Counted from the stretch's first letter, positions 1-8,086 are shown. The stretch: DNA of 64,000 nt from SZUA-547 sp963669265 (GCA_963669265.1 OY769916.1:1426001-1490000); one strand, 5' to 3'. Numbers and translations are program-made. The notes: a model not told the origin generated them from the sequence alone.

Positions 1-230
1 ATTTCAGATTCAAGCACGCCGCCATAAGTGCCGCAAAGATCGCCGCCGACCATTTCCTGCGCGGTGCGGGTCAGACCACGAAATTCGGGGCTCAGATCCA
101 TGGACGGATCGACATTTTTTGCGACGCTGCGCAAGAAATCGTCGCCGCCATGACGATTGATAAACGACACCGCGCTCTCCTCGAGCGTCGGCGGGGCCGG
201 TTTACTCCGAACAAAGTCCAGAATGCCCAT
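1..230 (-). CDS. Hypothetical protein, N-terminal 76 residues (runs off left edge)
   Basis: An open frame begins at ATG 230-228 with a good ribosome site (GGGAG about 9 nt upstream) and stays open to the window edge. It begins MGILDFVRSK and contains SFINRHGGDDFL. No signal peptide or membrane segment is visible in the part seen. I do not recognise the family. The RBS, GC-rich codon use and absence of stops support a real gene; the C-terminus lies outside the window. Confidence 0.6.
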   Translation of the reverse strand, partial: MGILDFVRSKPAPPTLEESAVSFINRHGGDDFLRSVAKNVDPSMDLSPEFRGLTRTAQEMVGGDLCGTYGGVLESE

Positions 231-552
231 CTCTAAAGGCTCCCTCTTATCTTGAGCGGCTCGGGCCTGGGGGGCTGAACCGCTTCAAATGCGCCATGGC
301 CATCGCACGGGTGGCGAGCGGCGAACAGGCGCAAACCAGCGACTGAGGAAACGCGACAAATGTTGGATAATACCCACGCAACTTGACCGCCGGCCTATGT
401 TGAGCGCCGGCGCAAACTGCTCAATTCTCAAGTCAGAATTCGCCTCTGAACGGGCGTTTCGACATTAAGAATACCTTAAGTTGTCGAATTCGGCAAATCT
501 TCGGGCGAAACAGCCTCGGGTGATACAGTATGTCTCAGGGCGCAAGGTGGGG
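231..552. other. Noncoding stretch left of the 113-aa hypothetical gene
   Basis: No convincing gene lies here. It holds the upstream region of the leftward partial gene. At 388-412 there is a short inverted repeat (CGCCGGC / GCCGGCG, 11-nt loop) with no T-run after it, so it is not an obvious terminator. A rightward TTG-started frame that crosses into 553-963 is judged to be antisense shadow. Confidence 0.5.
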
Positions 553-894
553 TCAGGCGGCGCCATCGTCCTCATCGAAGAACGGCGTGACCATCGCGAC
601 GATCACAGCGTTATCCTCCAGCGCGCGATCCATCAGGGCGAGGTCCTCGTCCGGAATGTCATGCCCCTCGGCTATCCGCTCTTCCCGCGTGCCGTAGCCG
701 GAGACCTCAACCGGCGCCATGCCCGCCTGTTTCAGGATCGCGACCGTCTCGCGCACCGCCTCCGCCTCGTCGACGCCGCTGGCGTAGCACATCAGCGCGG
801 CCCCGGTCGCCCCCTTGGGCAGGCCGTCATCGGGCGCGCGGGAGACGTCGACCAGCAGGGTGTAGACGTCGTGTTTGCTTTTCTTGCCGGACAT
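553..894 (-). CDS. Conserved hypothetical protein (113 aa)
   Basis: A 113-residue soluble protein starting MSGKKSKHDV. The frame continues far upstream, but the stretch before ATG 894 is antisense to the Crp/Fnr gene, so the internal ATG is chosen. Mixed alpha/beta character: a hydrophobic strand YTLLVDVSR near residue 11, an alanine-rich segment near 31-45, then EAVRETVAILKQAGM (about 47-60) and an acidic C-terminal tail DEDDGAA. No family recognised with confidence. It is divergent from the Crp/Fnr regulator with about 100 bp between them, so the two could share a control region. Confidence 0.6.
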   Translation of the reverse strand: MSGKKSKHDVYTLLVDVSRAPDDGLPKGATGAALMCYASGVDEAEAVRETVAILKQAGMAPVEVSGYGTREERIAEGHDIPDEDLALMDRALEDNAVIVAMVTPFFDEDDGAA

Positions 895-993
895 GCGGGC
901 CGTCCTGCGGCGCTGCGGGCGGCAAGTCAAGCGCTGTTGACCCGCCCCCGGACGGCTGGCTGAATGCCGACCCTTGGACACCGGAGGCGCGCA

Positions 994-1593
994 ATGCACT
1001 GGCCGACCCGTCGCTTGGCGGCGAAGAAGGGCGACATCCTGTTTCAGCCGGGGCAGGAATGTCCCGGATTCCTGCTGCTGGACAAAGGCTCCATCAAGGT
1101 CACGCTGACCGCCGCCAATGGCAGAGAGGTCGTGCTCTACCGCGTCCAGCCCGGCGGGATCTGCCTGCAAACTTTCGCCTGCCTGATCGACCGCCGCACC
1201 TACGCCGCCGAAGGCGTGGTGGAGAACGATCTGGAGGGCGAACTGGTGCCTGCGACGGATTTTCGGCGCAGACTGGCGGAGGATGCGGGGTTCCGCGACA
1301 CGGTGATGGGCGCGGTCGCCTATCGCTTCGGCGAATATGAGCGCCTGATCGAGGACATTGCGTTGACCGGATTCGACGCCCGGCTGGCGCGGGTCCTGCT
1401 GCGCCTGACCGACAAGGACGGGGAGGTCGCCGCCACCCATGGCGAGTTGGCGAAAGAGACCGCCTCGGGCCGCGCCTTTGTCAGCCGGCGCCTCGCCGAG
1501 TTCGCCCGATCCGGCCTGATCGAACAGAGGCGTGGCGGCCTCAGCATTCTGGATCGCGCCGGGTTGGAGAGGATTTCTTTTGAGCAACGGTGA
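994..1593 (+). CDS. Crp/Fnr family transcriptional regulator
   Basis: A 199-residue DNA-binding regulator. Residues about 8-100 form a cyclic-nucleotide-binding-like beta barrel (GDILFQPGQ, FLLLDKGSIKV). A dimer helix follows, then a C-terminal winged helix at about 140-190 (THGELAKETASGRAFVSRRL). Three cysteines lie in the sensor half (QECPG and CLQTFAC), but there is no four-cysteine Fnr cluster pattern. ATG 994 is preferred over ATG 964 because GGAGG sits 6 nt before it. The gene is followed after 70 bp by a DUF2892 gene; such pairing often marks redox or sulfide-responsive units (inference). A palindrome overlaps its stop codon. Confidence 0.85.
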   Translation: MHWPTRRLAAKKGDILFQPGQECPGFLLLDKGSIKVTLTAANGREVVLYRVQPGGICLQTFACLIDRRTYAAEGVVENDLEGELVPATDFRRRLAEDAGFRDTVMGAVAYRFGEYERLIEDIALTGFDARLARVLLRLTDKDGEVAATHGELAKETASGRAFVSRRLAEFARSGLIEQRRGGLSILDRAGLERISFEQR

Positions 1594-1605
1594 CTCTGTC
1601 ACCGT
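1587..1605. promoter_or_regulatory. Perfect 8-3-8 palindrome, candidate operator
   Basis: The sequence ACGGTGAC-TCT-GTCACCGT overlaps the stop of the Crp/Fnr gene and lies about 60 bp before the DUF2892 start. The core TGAC...GTCA resembles half-sites of the Crp/Fnr family, although the spacing is one base shorter than the classic TGA-N6-TCA. No T-run follows, so an operator is more likely than a terminator. Autoregulation or control of the downstream gene is inference. Confidence 0.45.
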
Positions 1606-1663
1606 CGCCCGCGCATCCCGCGGCGTAGACTCCGCTCATATCGAGAGAAACAGGAGACTCGCC

Positions 1664-1855
1664 ATGACCCGCAATGAAGGAACCATTGACCGCGCCCTGC
1701 GCATCGCCGCCGGACTTGTGCTGCTTGCGCTGGTGTTCGTCGGCCCGCAGACGCCCTGGGGCTGGATCGGCCTGGTGCCGCTGGCGACAGGTCTTGTGGG
1801 CTTTTGCCCGGCCTATCGCCTGTTCGGCTTCAGCACCTGCCCGCTGAAACACTAG
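1664..1855 (+). CDS. DUF2892 small membrane protein
   Basis: A 63-residue protein beginning MTRNEGTIDRALRIAAG, with two hydrophobic segments (about 14-27 and 33-48) and the family ending GFCPAYRLFGFSTC-PLKH. This is the DUF2892 (YgaP membrane-domain-like) pattern, in which the N-terminal N-x-G-x-x-D-R and the C-terminal C-P-x-Y-x-x-x-G are conserved. AGGAG lies 8 nt before ATG. Related domains are fused to rhodanese in other bacteria, so a role in sulfur or redox stress is plausible but not shown here. Confidence 0.85.
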   Translation: MTRNEGTIDRALRIAAGLVLLALVFVGPQTPWGWIGLVPLATGLVGFCPAYRLFGFSTCPLKH

Positions 1856-1861
1856 GCCGGG

Positions 1862-1904
1862 GGACCGGGCGGGACGCCCCCTCCGCTTCCGACCCGCCCG
1901 GTCC
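1862..1904. terminator. Bidirectional hairpin between convergent genes
   Basis: A 12-bp perfect stem, GGACCGGGCGGG paired with CCCGCCCGGTCC, with a 19-nt loop. It sits between the DUF2892 stop (1855) and the stop of the leftward Mrr-like gene (1911). There is no long T-run on either side, so function as an intrinsic terminator is uncertain. Its position between two converging genes supports the call. Confidence 0.6.
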
Positions 1905-1910
1905 TAAAGT

Positions 1911-2573
1911 TTAGTCACCGGATTTCACGCGCACCTCGTCGAGCCATGCCTTCAGATCACGTCCATTTCTAAGCTCGAGTCGATGAGGAACGTTCTTTTG
2001 GAACTCTTCGTCGTTGTAGATTCCCGGCGCAAAATCGGAGGTCGTCGTAATAACGGCTTTAGAGGCGTTGGCGTCGCCAGCTAGTACACCTTGCATAGCT
2101 CGCACGTCGTTGTGACCAACCAAGCGACCCTTTCGAAAAGCTTTACATTGGTCCAAGATTCGAACGCTGCAGAATCCGTACTTCTCGACAATCACGTCGC
2201 GCCCACCATCGCCTTTCGATGGTGTTAGCTCCACACGGTCCCAACCAGCCTTCTCATACGATGCGGCGATAAACTCTTCGAACTTTCTTGGAAATCGCGA
2301 AAACTCGAAAAGCATATCCGGATTGACATCAAGTTGATGGAAAATCTCTGTCCATGCTGGATAGACCACTCGCACAAGAGAACCGTCTACGGTCTGTCCG
2401 ACAAAGTCGACTACCTCTGCTTGAAGCAGCATTTCAACCGGACATGATTCTAGAGCCGCGTGATTAGTAGCACCATCTGCTGTTAGCTCCGTCGAATCAG
2501 CGGTCCAAGCAGTGCTATCCGCAGTAACGTTTGACGTCTTAGAAATCGGTGGGTTTTCGCTGCTCACGGCCAA
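1911..2573 (-). CDS. Mrr-type restriction endonuclease-like protein
   Basis: 220 residues from a TTG start (a GTG two codons later is an alternative). The C-terminal half is an Mrr-cat nuclease fold: FEEFIAASYEKAGWDRVEL, then GDGGRDVIVE (catalytic Asp), then LDQCKAF, giving the D...Q-x-K signature, then VITTTSDFAPG. The N-terminus has the imperfect heptad TADSTAW-TADSTEL-TADG. The first codon lies 4 nt after the dapD stop, so it may be read from dapD mRNA. Codons are less GC-rich than neighbours, suggesting transfer. No methyltransferase or specificity gene is nearby; a type IV (modified-DNA) nuclease is one possibility, and the target is unknown. Confidence 0.75.
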   Translation of the reverse strand: MAVSSENPPISKTSNVTADSTAWTADSTELTADGATNHAALESCPVEMLLQAEVVDFVGQTVDGSLVRVVYPAWTEIFHQLDVNPDMLFEFSRFPRKFEEFIAASYEKAGWDRVELTPSKGDGGRDVIVEKYGFCSVRILDQCKAFRKGRLVGHNDVRAMQGVLAGDANASKAVITTTSDFAPGIYNDEEFQKNVPHRLELRNGRDLKAWLDEVRVKSGD

Positions 2574-2577
2574 TCAA

Positions 2578-3432
2578 TCAATCACGCAACAAGTCGTTGA
2601 TGGAGGTCTTCGATCGCGTGCGCTCATCGACCCGCTTCACAATCACAGCGCAGTAGAGGTTCGGGCCCGGCTCGCCGTTCGGCAGCGGCTTGCCTTGCGT
2701 CGTACCGGCGACAACCACCGAATAAGGCGGCACTTCGCCCATGAACACTTCGCCAGTAGCGCGGTCGATGATCTTGGTCGACTGGCCAATGAAGACGCCC
2801 ATGCCAAGGACGGAGCCCTCGCGCACGATACAGCCTTCAACGACCTCGGACCGGGCGCCGATGAAGCAATTGTCCTCAATGATCGTCGGGCCGGCCTGCA
2901 TAGGCTCCAGAACGCCGCCGATGCCGACGCCGCCGGAAAGATGCACATTCTTGCCGATCTGCGCGCAGGAGCCGACGGTCACCCAGGTGTCCACCATGGT
3001 GCCGGAATCCACATAGGCGCCCAGGTTGACGAAGGACGGCATCAGCACCACGCCCGGCGCGATATAGGCCGATTTGCGGACGATGCAGTTCGGTACGCCG
3101 CGAAAACCCGCTTCGGTCCAGTCGGCCTCTCCCCAACCATCGAATTTCGACGGCACTTTGTCCCACCAGGTCGCATGGCCCGGCCCGCCGGGAATCGGAT
3201 GCATGTCGTTCAGACGGAAGGACAACAGCACCGCTTTTTTGGCCCACTGGTTCACGGTCCAGACGCCATCATCGCCGCGCTCGGCGACGCGCAGCGCGCC
3301 CTTGTCCAGCGCCTCCATCGTGGCTTCGACCGCGTCGCGCGCCTCACCCGTCGTGTCGGTCGAGATCTCATCCCGGGCGTCCCAGGCGGCCTCGATGGAA
3401 GCTTCAAGCCCGGTGCGGTCAAAATCGGTCAT
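2578..3432 (-). CDS. dapD: 2,3,4,5-tetrahydropyridine-2,6-dicarboxylate N-succinyltransferase
   Basis: 284 residues, the full family length. DapD transfers succinyl from succinyl-CoA to tetrahydrodipicolinate in the lysine/meso-DAP pathway in the cytosol. After a helical N-terminal domain (1-100), the left-handed beta-helix hexapeptide repeats run from about 110 to 240 (NLGAYVDSGTMVDTWVTVGS, IGKNVHLSGGVGIGG, NCFIGARSEVVEG), ending in NLYCAVIVKRVD. The start ATG has AAGAAGGA upstream. It is flanked on both sides by AT-richer genes of accessory type, an unusual setting for a lysine gene; no other dap gene is in the window. Confidence 0.97.
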   Translation of the reverse strand: MTDFDRTGLEASIEAAWDARDEISTDTTGEARDAVEATMEALDKGALRVAERGDDGVWTVNQWAKKAVLLSFRLNDMHPIPGGPGHATWWDKVPSKFDGWGEADWTEAGFRGVPNCIVRKSAYIAPGVVLMPSFVNLGAYVDSGTMVDTWVTVGSCAQIGKNVHLSGGVGIGGVLEPMQAGPTIIEDNCFIGARSEVVEGCIVREGSVLGMGVFIGQSTKIIDRATGEVFMGEVPPYSVVVAGTTQGKPLPNGEPGPNLYCAVIVKRVDERTRSKTSINDLLRD

Positions 3433-3650
3433 GCTGCGAAATCCTTCTTGGCGGTCTGCGTCTGAGACGCGAGGCTATACGATGATGCATCGGGCGGCGC
3501 AACGACCCGAATTTCCGTTTGGCGACGCCCCCTTCAGAAAACCGAAGGGAGCGGGTGGGCGAGGATGCGAATTATTGCGGATCACAACCAAGTCGCCTAA
3601 AACTTGCATGCACCCGGCACCATTACCCTCAAAGATATTTGGAATGCGCC

Positions 3651-4115
3651 ATGTATGAATACGAGAATGAAGACTCGCGCCAAAAATACGAGATGCTCAA
3701 CGCCATCGACGGCAAGTCAGCATCCATATTATCTTTTAACGCACTAATATTGGCGGGAATCTCTATTTGGCTCACGCAAATTCCGCAGAATTATTTCCAC
3801 CTTGTTCTGGATATAATTTTCTTATCCATTCTGTACTCGTGCTATAAAATTCTCGACACGACGATCCTGTTCTGGAAAGGGCATTCGCCGGGCGCAGAGC
3901 AACCCGACGAGGGAACGCTTGAAGGCAAGGTCACGGGCCGAACCATCTCGGTGAATTCCGCGCAGTGGATATCGAAGGCGAGCATTGTCGTCGTTATGCT
4001 TTTATGCGCTATCCACACATTTGACACGCTTCTGCGCGCGACGAATTCATGCCCCAATTGGTGCGAGGTCTATTTTGGCCATGAGTATCTCGGGACGGAA
4101 AAACCCCCGCACTAG
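3651..4115 (+). CDS. Three-TM protein resembling Pycsar-type (PycTM) effectors
   Basis: 154 residues from ATG 3651. The N-terminus has a short soluble helix, then D20-x-K22 followed by TM1 (about 24-43, SILSFNALILAGISIWL), TM2 (about 48-67), a soluble loop of about 45 residues, and TM3 (about 112-131). The D-x-K motif entering TM1, an Asn in TM1, and the 2+1 TM layout match what I remember of PycTM/S-2TM effectors that respond to cyclic nucleotides in antiphage systems. No pyrimidine cyclase lies beside it, so it is an orphan and the assignment is tentative. Base use is AT-richer than the surroundings. No strong RBS is visible. Confidence 0.55.
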   Translation: MYEYENEDSRQKYEMLNAIDGKSASILSFNALILAGISIWLTQIPQNYFHLVLDIIFLSILYSCYKILDTTILFWKGHSPGAEQPDEGTLEGKVTGRTISVNSAQWISKASIVVVMLLCAIHTFDTLLRATNSCPNWCEVYFGHEYLGTEKPPH

Positions 4116-4349
4116 TATGGGTGCGCGCGATGGCCCACCCTCGACGAGTTCCGTCGCCACAGCAGAGATTCAGCGCTGTGAATTTAACGCATAACGGGCA
4201 ATCACAGCTGAGGAGGCATTTTTCTCGGCTGGCCTATCGACAGGCGGCCATCAGGCGTGTTGAAAATATGTCATTCTCCGGCCGCGCGCCCTACCCAACG
4301 TCCCCCAGCGCGACTGACCACAGATTACGCGACTTGAGTGGAGTATTTC

Positions 4350-5420
4350 ATGATCGCCCCTCTCCGAAGTGACCGCCCCAGCCCGTTGCTCATCATCCCA
4401 TTCATGGCGCTTTTTCTGACCGCCTGCGCGCCCGAAACAGAAGCGCCGCCTGCACCGACGGTGGACGCAACCAGAGAATCCGCGCTTGTGGAGGAGGCCG
4501 CCGTGGCGCTGGAGCGTTATTGCATCGGCGGACTGCCCGATATCGAGGCGGTCGCCATTGCGATGAGCGCGGACTCGGGCGCGGACACGGGCAAGGCCTA
4601 TACGCCCTATGAGGGACCTGAGGGATTCGTCGGCGCCAGCCTGCGTGCGGCTGACGGGTTCAGCGCCAACACGGCTCGCAAAAGCGACGGCAGGATCGTC
4701 TGCGGCGTCGCGCTGTTCACTCCGATGCGTGGAGAGTTCGAAACCGCTATTCTCGACCGCCTTGTGCAGGAAAACGGCTTGCAGGTCCGCGGCCCGCGGA
4801 ACGAACCCGATAACGGCGTCGCCTATGCGCTGGAGGGGTTTGTCTCTCCCGCCACGCTCAGCTTTCGCACCCGGCAAAACAGCGCGGGCGAGGCCGCGAT
4901 CGGCGCCGTAATCACCGTCGCGGAAGATGGCGGCGCGCTGCCGCTGACTGAACCCATCGCTCCGGCCGAGGTCGCCGCTGTGACGCCGCAGGAGCCCACC
5001 CAGCCGGAAACGGCGACGCCGGCGGCCCCCGTCTCGGCCAGTGCGCAAACGACGGAATCCACCGCCGAACCCACCGCCCCGGCCCGGCCCACGATCGCGC
5101 CCGCGCCGGCCATCGCCGCGCCGCCGCCCCAGGTCGACGCGGTTTCGGCGACGCCGGAACCTGCGCCCGCCGCCGCTCCCACACCTGCGCCTCAAGTGGC
5201 TGCGGCGCCCGCCCAGCCCGCAAGGCCGACGCCCACCCTGCCGCGTGCGGCGAACCCGCCGGCGCTGGGTGTTGTGCCGTCGCTTTACGAAGGGGCCTCT
5301 TACGCGGCGTTTACGCCGCAACAGATAGCCGAGTTCTGCCAGCAGGATTGGCGCACCCGGCGCAAACCCGGCGGGCGCACCGAGTACAACCCCTGCCATG
5401 AGCGCGGCGCGTTTCGGTGA
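4350..5420 (+). CDS. Secreted lipoprotein with Pro/Ala-rich linker
   Basis: 356 residues. A type II signal peptide ends in the lipobox LFLTAC (Cys about residue 26), predicting a lipid-anchored envelope protein. Residues about 40-200 form a globular domain (LERYCIGGLPDIEAVAIAM, GRIVCGVALFTPMRG) with two cysteines. Residues about 210-320 are a long Pro/Ala/Thr linker of low complexity. The C-terminal 40 residues (FTPQQIAEFCQQDWRTR, YNPC) may be a small disulfide-linked domain. ATG 4350 is chosen over GTG 4338 because GGAG is 6 nt upstream. No family recognised. Confidence 0.75.
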   Translation: MIAPLRSDRPSPLLIIPFMALFLTACAPETEAPPAPTVDATRESALVEEAAVALERYCIGGLPDIEAVAIAMSADSGADTGKAYTPYEGPEGFVGASLRAADGFSANTARKSDGRIVCGVALFTPMRGEFETAILDRLVQENGLQVRGPRNEPDNGVAYALEGFVSPATLSFRTRQNSAGEAAIGAVITVAEDGGALPLTEPIAPAEVAAVTPQEPTQPETATPAAPVSASAQTTESTAEPTAPARPTIAPAPAIAAPPPQVDAVSATPEPAPAAAPTPAPQVAAAPAQPARPTPTLPRAANPPALGVVPSLYEGASYAAFTPQQIAEFCQQDWRTRRKPGGRTEYNPCHERGAFR

Positions 5421-5426
5421 CCGCGT

Positions 5427-5895
5427 TTAGAGAAACTCGACATCCCTGAACGTGGCGGCCTGCCCGACCCGCGCGCCGGTCCGGTCGACAAGATTCCAGA
5501 TAATGGCGTTTTTGATGCGAAATCGCCGCCCGGTCGCGCTGATCCGCACACCCGCGTAATTGTCGATGAAGCCGTTCTCTTCGGTCGCCTGCAGCAAACG
5601 GGCCCGCTCGTCGCGATGCACCGGCTCCGCCGTCAATCGAGACGGCATCGCCGTCAGGCTCGCCCAATCCGTCTCCCACAAGCGAAGGGCAGCCGCATTG
5701 CCGTAGCTGAGCACCGGGTCCGCCCTCGTATCGTGCGAAACCACGACAAACTCCGCCTCGAACAGGCGTAGCGCTGCGGTGGCGGGGTCCTCCGACGGGC
5801 CAGGCAGCAGGTCACGCCCAACAAATTGGCGGAAACTGTCTTGCAACAAAGTAGCATGCGCGACCTGAAAATCATTGGCGGGAGACGGGCGTTCC
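5427..5895 (-). CDS. MEKHLA domain protein
   Basis: 156 residues (ATG at 5897-5895). It matches the MEKHLA family, a PAS-like domain: LLQDSFRQFVGRDLLP, then FVVVSHDTRADPVLSYGNAA, then MPSRLTAEPVHRDERARLLQ, then GFIDNYAGVRISATGRRFRI, and WNL...GQAATF. The domain is also found at the C-terminus of plant HD-ZIP III proteins. The ATG overlaps the stop of the upstream phytase-type esterase gene (ATGA), so translational coupling is likely. The start codon extends to 5897. Function in bacteria is not established. Confidence 0.9.
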
Positions 5896-5896
5896 A

Positions 5897-6967
5897 TCAG
5901 TCGGTCTCTCCAGTTTGCGCCTCATAGAACAGCCGGTACTCCAGCAACAACGTCCGCTGAAAAAACTTGTAATTGTCGTCTGAGACAACCAGCAGCCGCG
6001 CCTCACTCCGCCCGTCTCCGCGCGGCGGCGCGTCGGCGCTGACGGGGGCGAAGCTCATTCCCTCCATATTGTCGACGCCCGACCCGACCGGCAGTTCCGC
6101 CATCGTCTCCACTTGCAATGTCGCGCCGTCGCGCGCCGCGGCGACCGCCGCGCGCCGGATCCGCATCGAGAACCCACCCAGCAGCGAGAGCTTGCGCTCC
6201 AGCACATAGAGCAACCCGTCGGGGCCGATCGCCGCGTCAGTGACCAGATAGTCGCCGGACCGCGGCAGATACAGCGTCTCCCACATCTCATCGCTGCGCC
6301 GCCACACGGGAAACGGCCGCGTCTCCTCGCCCGAGCGTTCCGGGATCGCGAAAATCGTCCCATCAGCGGCGACCGTGATCGCCTCCAACCCGGAATTCGA
6401 CTGTAGCGCGGCCCATTCCGGCGCGCCGCGCACCTTCAGGGCGCCGCCGCCCAGCGCCGGATATCGCCAGATCCGGTGATCGCCCTCAAACGACACCAGC
6501 CAGTCGCCATTGGGATCGAGCGCCGCGCCCTCGGCGTCGGACGCGACCTGCCGCAAGGGCTGGCTGAACGTGTCGAGCAAGGGCGCGATGCGGACGCCGC
6601 GATTACCAGGCAGCGGCTCCACCCGGTCGGGCAAGCCCAGAATCCACCAGCCGCGATCCGAGACCGCCGTCAGGCCGCGTCCTTTCTCCCAAACCAGCGC
6701 CGAGAGGCCGCCAAACCGCTCATCATTCGAGCGCATCGCCAACGCGCCCACTAAGGCCATATCGGCATGACTTTCCGCGCGGTCCAGCGTCAACGACACC
6801 CGCCGCAGGCTCAGCTCTGCGAGATCGCCATAGGAGGACGGGTCGTCGCCCTTATCGAGCGCTTCCGGCTTTGGCGTCGGTGCAGGAGAATTGGATGGCG
6901 CGGCCCAAGCTCCGCTCGCCGCCGAAAGCGCGTAGGCCAGCAGCAGCGCAAGGCGTCTCGCGCTCAC
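5897..6967 (-). CDS. Secreted esterase-like activity of phytase family protein
   Basis: 356 residues from GTG 6967, whose GTGA overlaps the stop of mepA. An earlier ATG (6991) would lie inside mepA. A signal peptide (ARRLALLLAYALSAASGAWA) precedes a beta-propeller-like domain: LSALVWEKGRGLTAVSDRGW, then NSGLEAITVAADGTIFAIPE, then GLLYVLERKL, then VDNMEGMSFAP and LLVVSDDNYKFFQRTLLLEY. This is the 'esterase-like activity of phytase' family, usually periplasmic. The natural substrate is not known. It is the middle gene of a coupled mepA - esterase - MEKHLA run. Confidence 0.85.
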   Translation of the reverse strand: MSARRLALLLAYALSAASGAWAAPSNSPAPTPKPEALDKGDDPSSYGDLAELSLRRVSLTLDRAESHADMALVGALAMRSNDERFGGLSALVWEKGRGLTAVSDRGWWILGLPDRVEPLPGNRGVRIAPLLDTFSQPLRQVASDAEGAALDPNGDWLVSFEGDHRIWRYPALGGGALKVRGAPEWAALQSNSGLEAITVAADGTIFAIPERSGEETRPFPVWRRSDEMWETLYLPRSGDYLVTDAAIGPDGLLYVLERKLSLLGGFSMRIRRAAVAAARDGATLQVETMAELPVGSGVDNMEGMSFAPVSADAPPRGDGRSEARLLVVSDDNYKFFQRTLLLEYRLFYEAQTGETD

Positions 6968-7845
6968 TCCGCCTCCAAAACAGCCCGGCATGCGGGCGGT
7001 AGATTGGCCAGCGTCAACTCGCGGCGCGGCGGCGCGTTGGGATCAGGCGGCGCCGGGTTGAGCGCTTCATCAGAGAACCACCAGGCCAGCGTCTCGTCGC
7101 AGCCGTCTCCGGCTGGCGGCGGAGCCTGATCGACGCAGCCCACACTCCCCGCCGGACATGAAAGACGCACATGGAAATGCGAGTCATGCTTCCACCAGGG
7201 ACGGATTTTGCGCAACCAAGCGCGATCGCCGCTGGGGGCGGTCTCGCAGAGCTGACGCTTGATCGCCGCGTTGACGAAAATGCGCGCCACCGCCGGATCA
7301 GTCGCCGCGGATTGAATCACGCGCGCATGGGCCCCGGTCCAGTACTTGTTCACGTCTCGACGGTTTGGCGCGACGACGGAGTAGGTCTTCATCCCCTCCC
7401 GCGCCTGCCGGCTTAGGCTCAGATCCTTGGCGGGCCGCATCCAGATATCCGCGTCGAGCCCGATCTGATGCGACCGGTGACCGGACGTCATCGGCCCGCC
7501 CCTCGGTTGGCTGAGATCACCCACCAGAAGCCCGGGCCAGCCTTCGGCCTGGGCCGCGCGGGAGAGCCGTTCAATGACCGCGATCAATTCCGGATGGCCC
7601 CAGTTGCGATTGCGGGAAAGCCGCACCGCCTGCCAGCCCGATCCGGTCTCCGGCAATTGCATCGCGCCCGCGATACAACCCGACGCGTATCCGCCATGCG
7701 CCATGGACTCGCCCGTCGACGGGCCGGAAGCCGCGCCGAACGCGATCTTGGCGGGTTCCTCCCCCAAGGCCTGATGCGGCGCTGCGCAGATCAGCGCGAA
7801 CAGCGTTCCTGCAAGGGTATTCGAGAATATTGATCGACACGCCAT
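6964..7845 (-). CDS. mepA: Penicillin-insensitive murein endopeptidase
   Basis: 293 residues with a signal peptide (about 1-28). MepA is a periplasmic LAS-type zinc peptidase that cuts D-Ala-DAP crosslinks in peptidoglycan. Family motifs are present: VGDLSQPRGGPMTSGHRSHQ then IGLDADIWMRP (metal-binding His and Asp), and KHDSHFHVRLSC with the H-x-H. Cys pairs in the C-terminal part (CPAGSVGC, GDGC) match the family's disulfides. It heads a run in which the next gene's GTG overlaps its stop. Confidence 0.95.
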   Translation of the reverse strand: MACRSIFSNTLAGTLFALICAAPHQALGEEPAKIAFGAASGPSTGESMAHGGYASGCIAGAMQLPETGSGWQAVRLSRNRNWGHPELIAVIERLSRAAQAEGWPGLLVGDLSQPRGGPMTSGHRSHQIGLDADIWMRPAKDLSLSRQAREGMKTYSVVAPNRRDVNKYWTGAHARVIQSAATDPAVARIFVNAAIKRQLCETAPSGDRAWLRKIRPWWKHDSHFHVRLSCPAGSVGCVDQAPPPAGDGCDETLAWWFSDEALNPAPPDPNAPPRRELTLANLPPACRAVLEAE

Positions 7846-7942
7846 CGGCTGCTCGCACGCGACTGTTTTCAGTTTGATCTGAGTATGCCCGGATAAGCCA
7901 GCCTCAGAAAGCCTCGTCTCCCGGTGAGAGTGTCGCCCGTGC

Positions 7943-8086
7943 TTAAAAAATCGATCTGAGAAACCGCATCACGCTTCTGAAATGCGCTCCCACCTCATCC
8001 CAGCCGATATAAAGGCCGACGCCAACGACGAAAATCACCGCCACCAGGGCCAGCAGCCACCAGTCGCCCGAACCATGCCTACTCAT
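7943..8086 (-). CDS. Small single-TM protein (47 aa)
   Basis: A 47-codon frame with ATG 8086 and GGAG 9-10 nt upstream. The sequence MSRHGSGDWW precedes one hydrophobic segment of about 20 residues (LLALVAVIFVVGVGLYIGW), followed by a basic tail (RSVMRFLRSIF). This is typical of small inner-membrane proteins. No family recognised. Codon use is GC-rich like the genome. It lies alone between mepA and the 91-aa gene. Confidence 0.55.
   Translation of the reverse strand: MSRHGSGDWWLLALVAVIFVVGVGLYIGWDEVGAHFRSVMRFLRSIF

Noticed and set aside
481..963. 160-aa rightward frame starting TTG
   Set aside because: Mostly antisense to the 113-aa minus-strand gene, no RBS and low-complexity Arg-rich product typical of a shadow frame in GC-rich DNA.
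1862..1904. Riboswitch or attachment site in the 12-bp palindromic stem
   Set aside because: It is a simple GC hairpin between convergent genes; terminator is the simpler reading.
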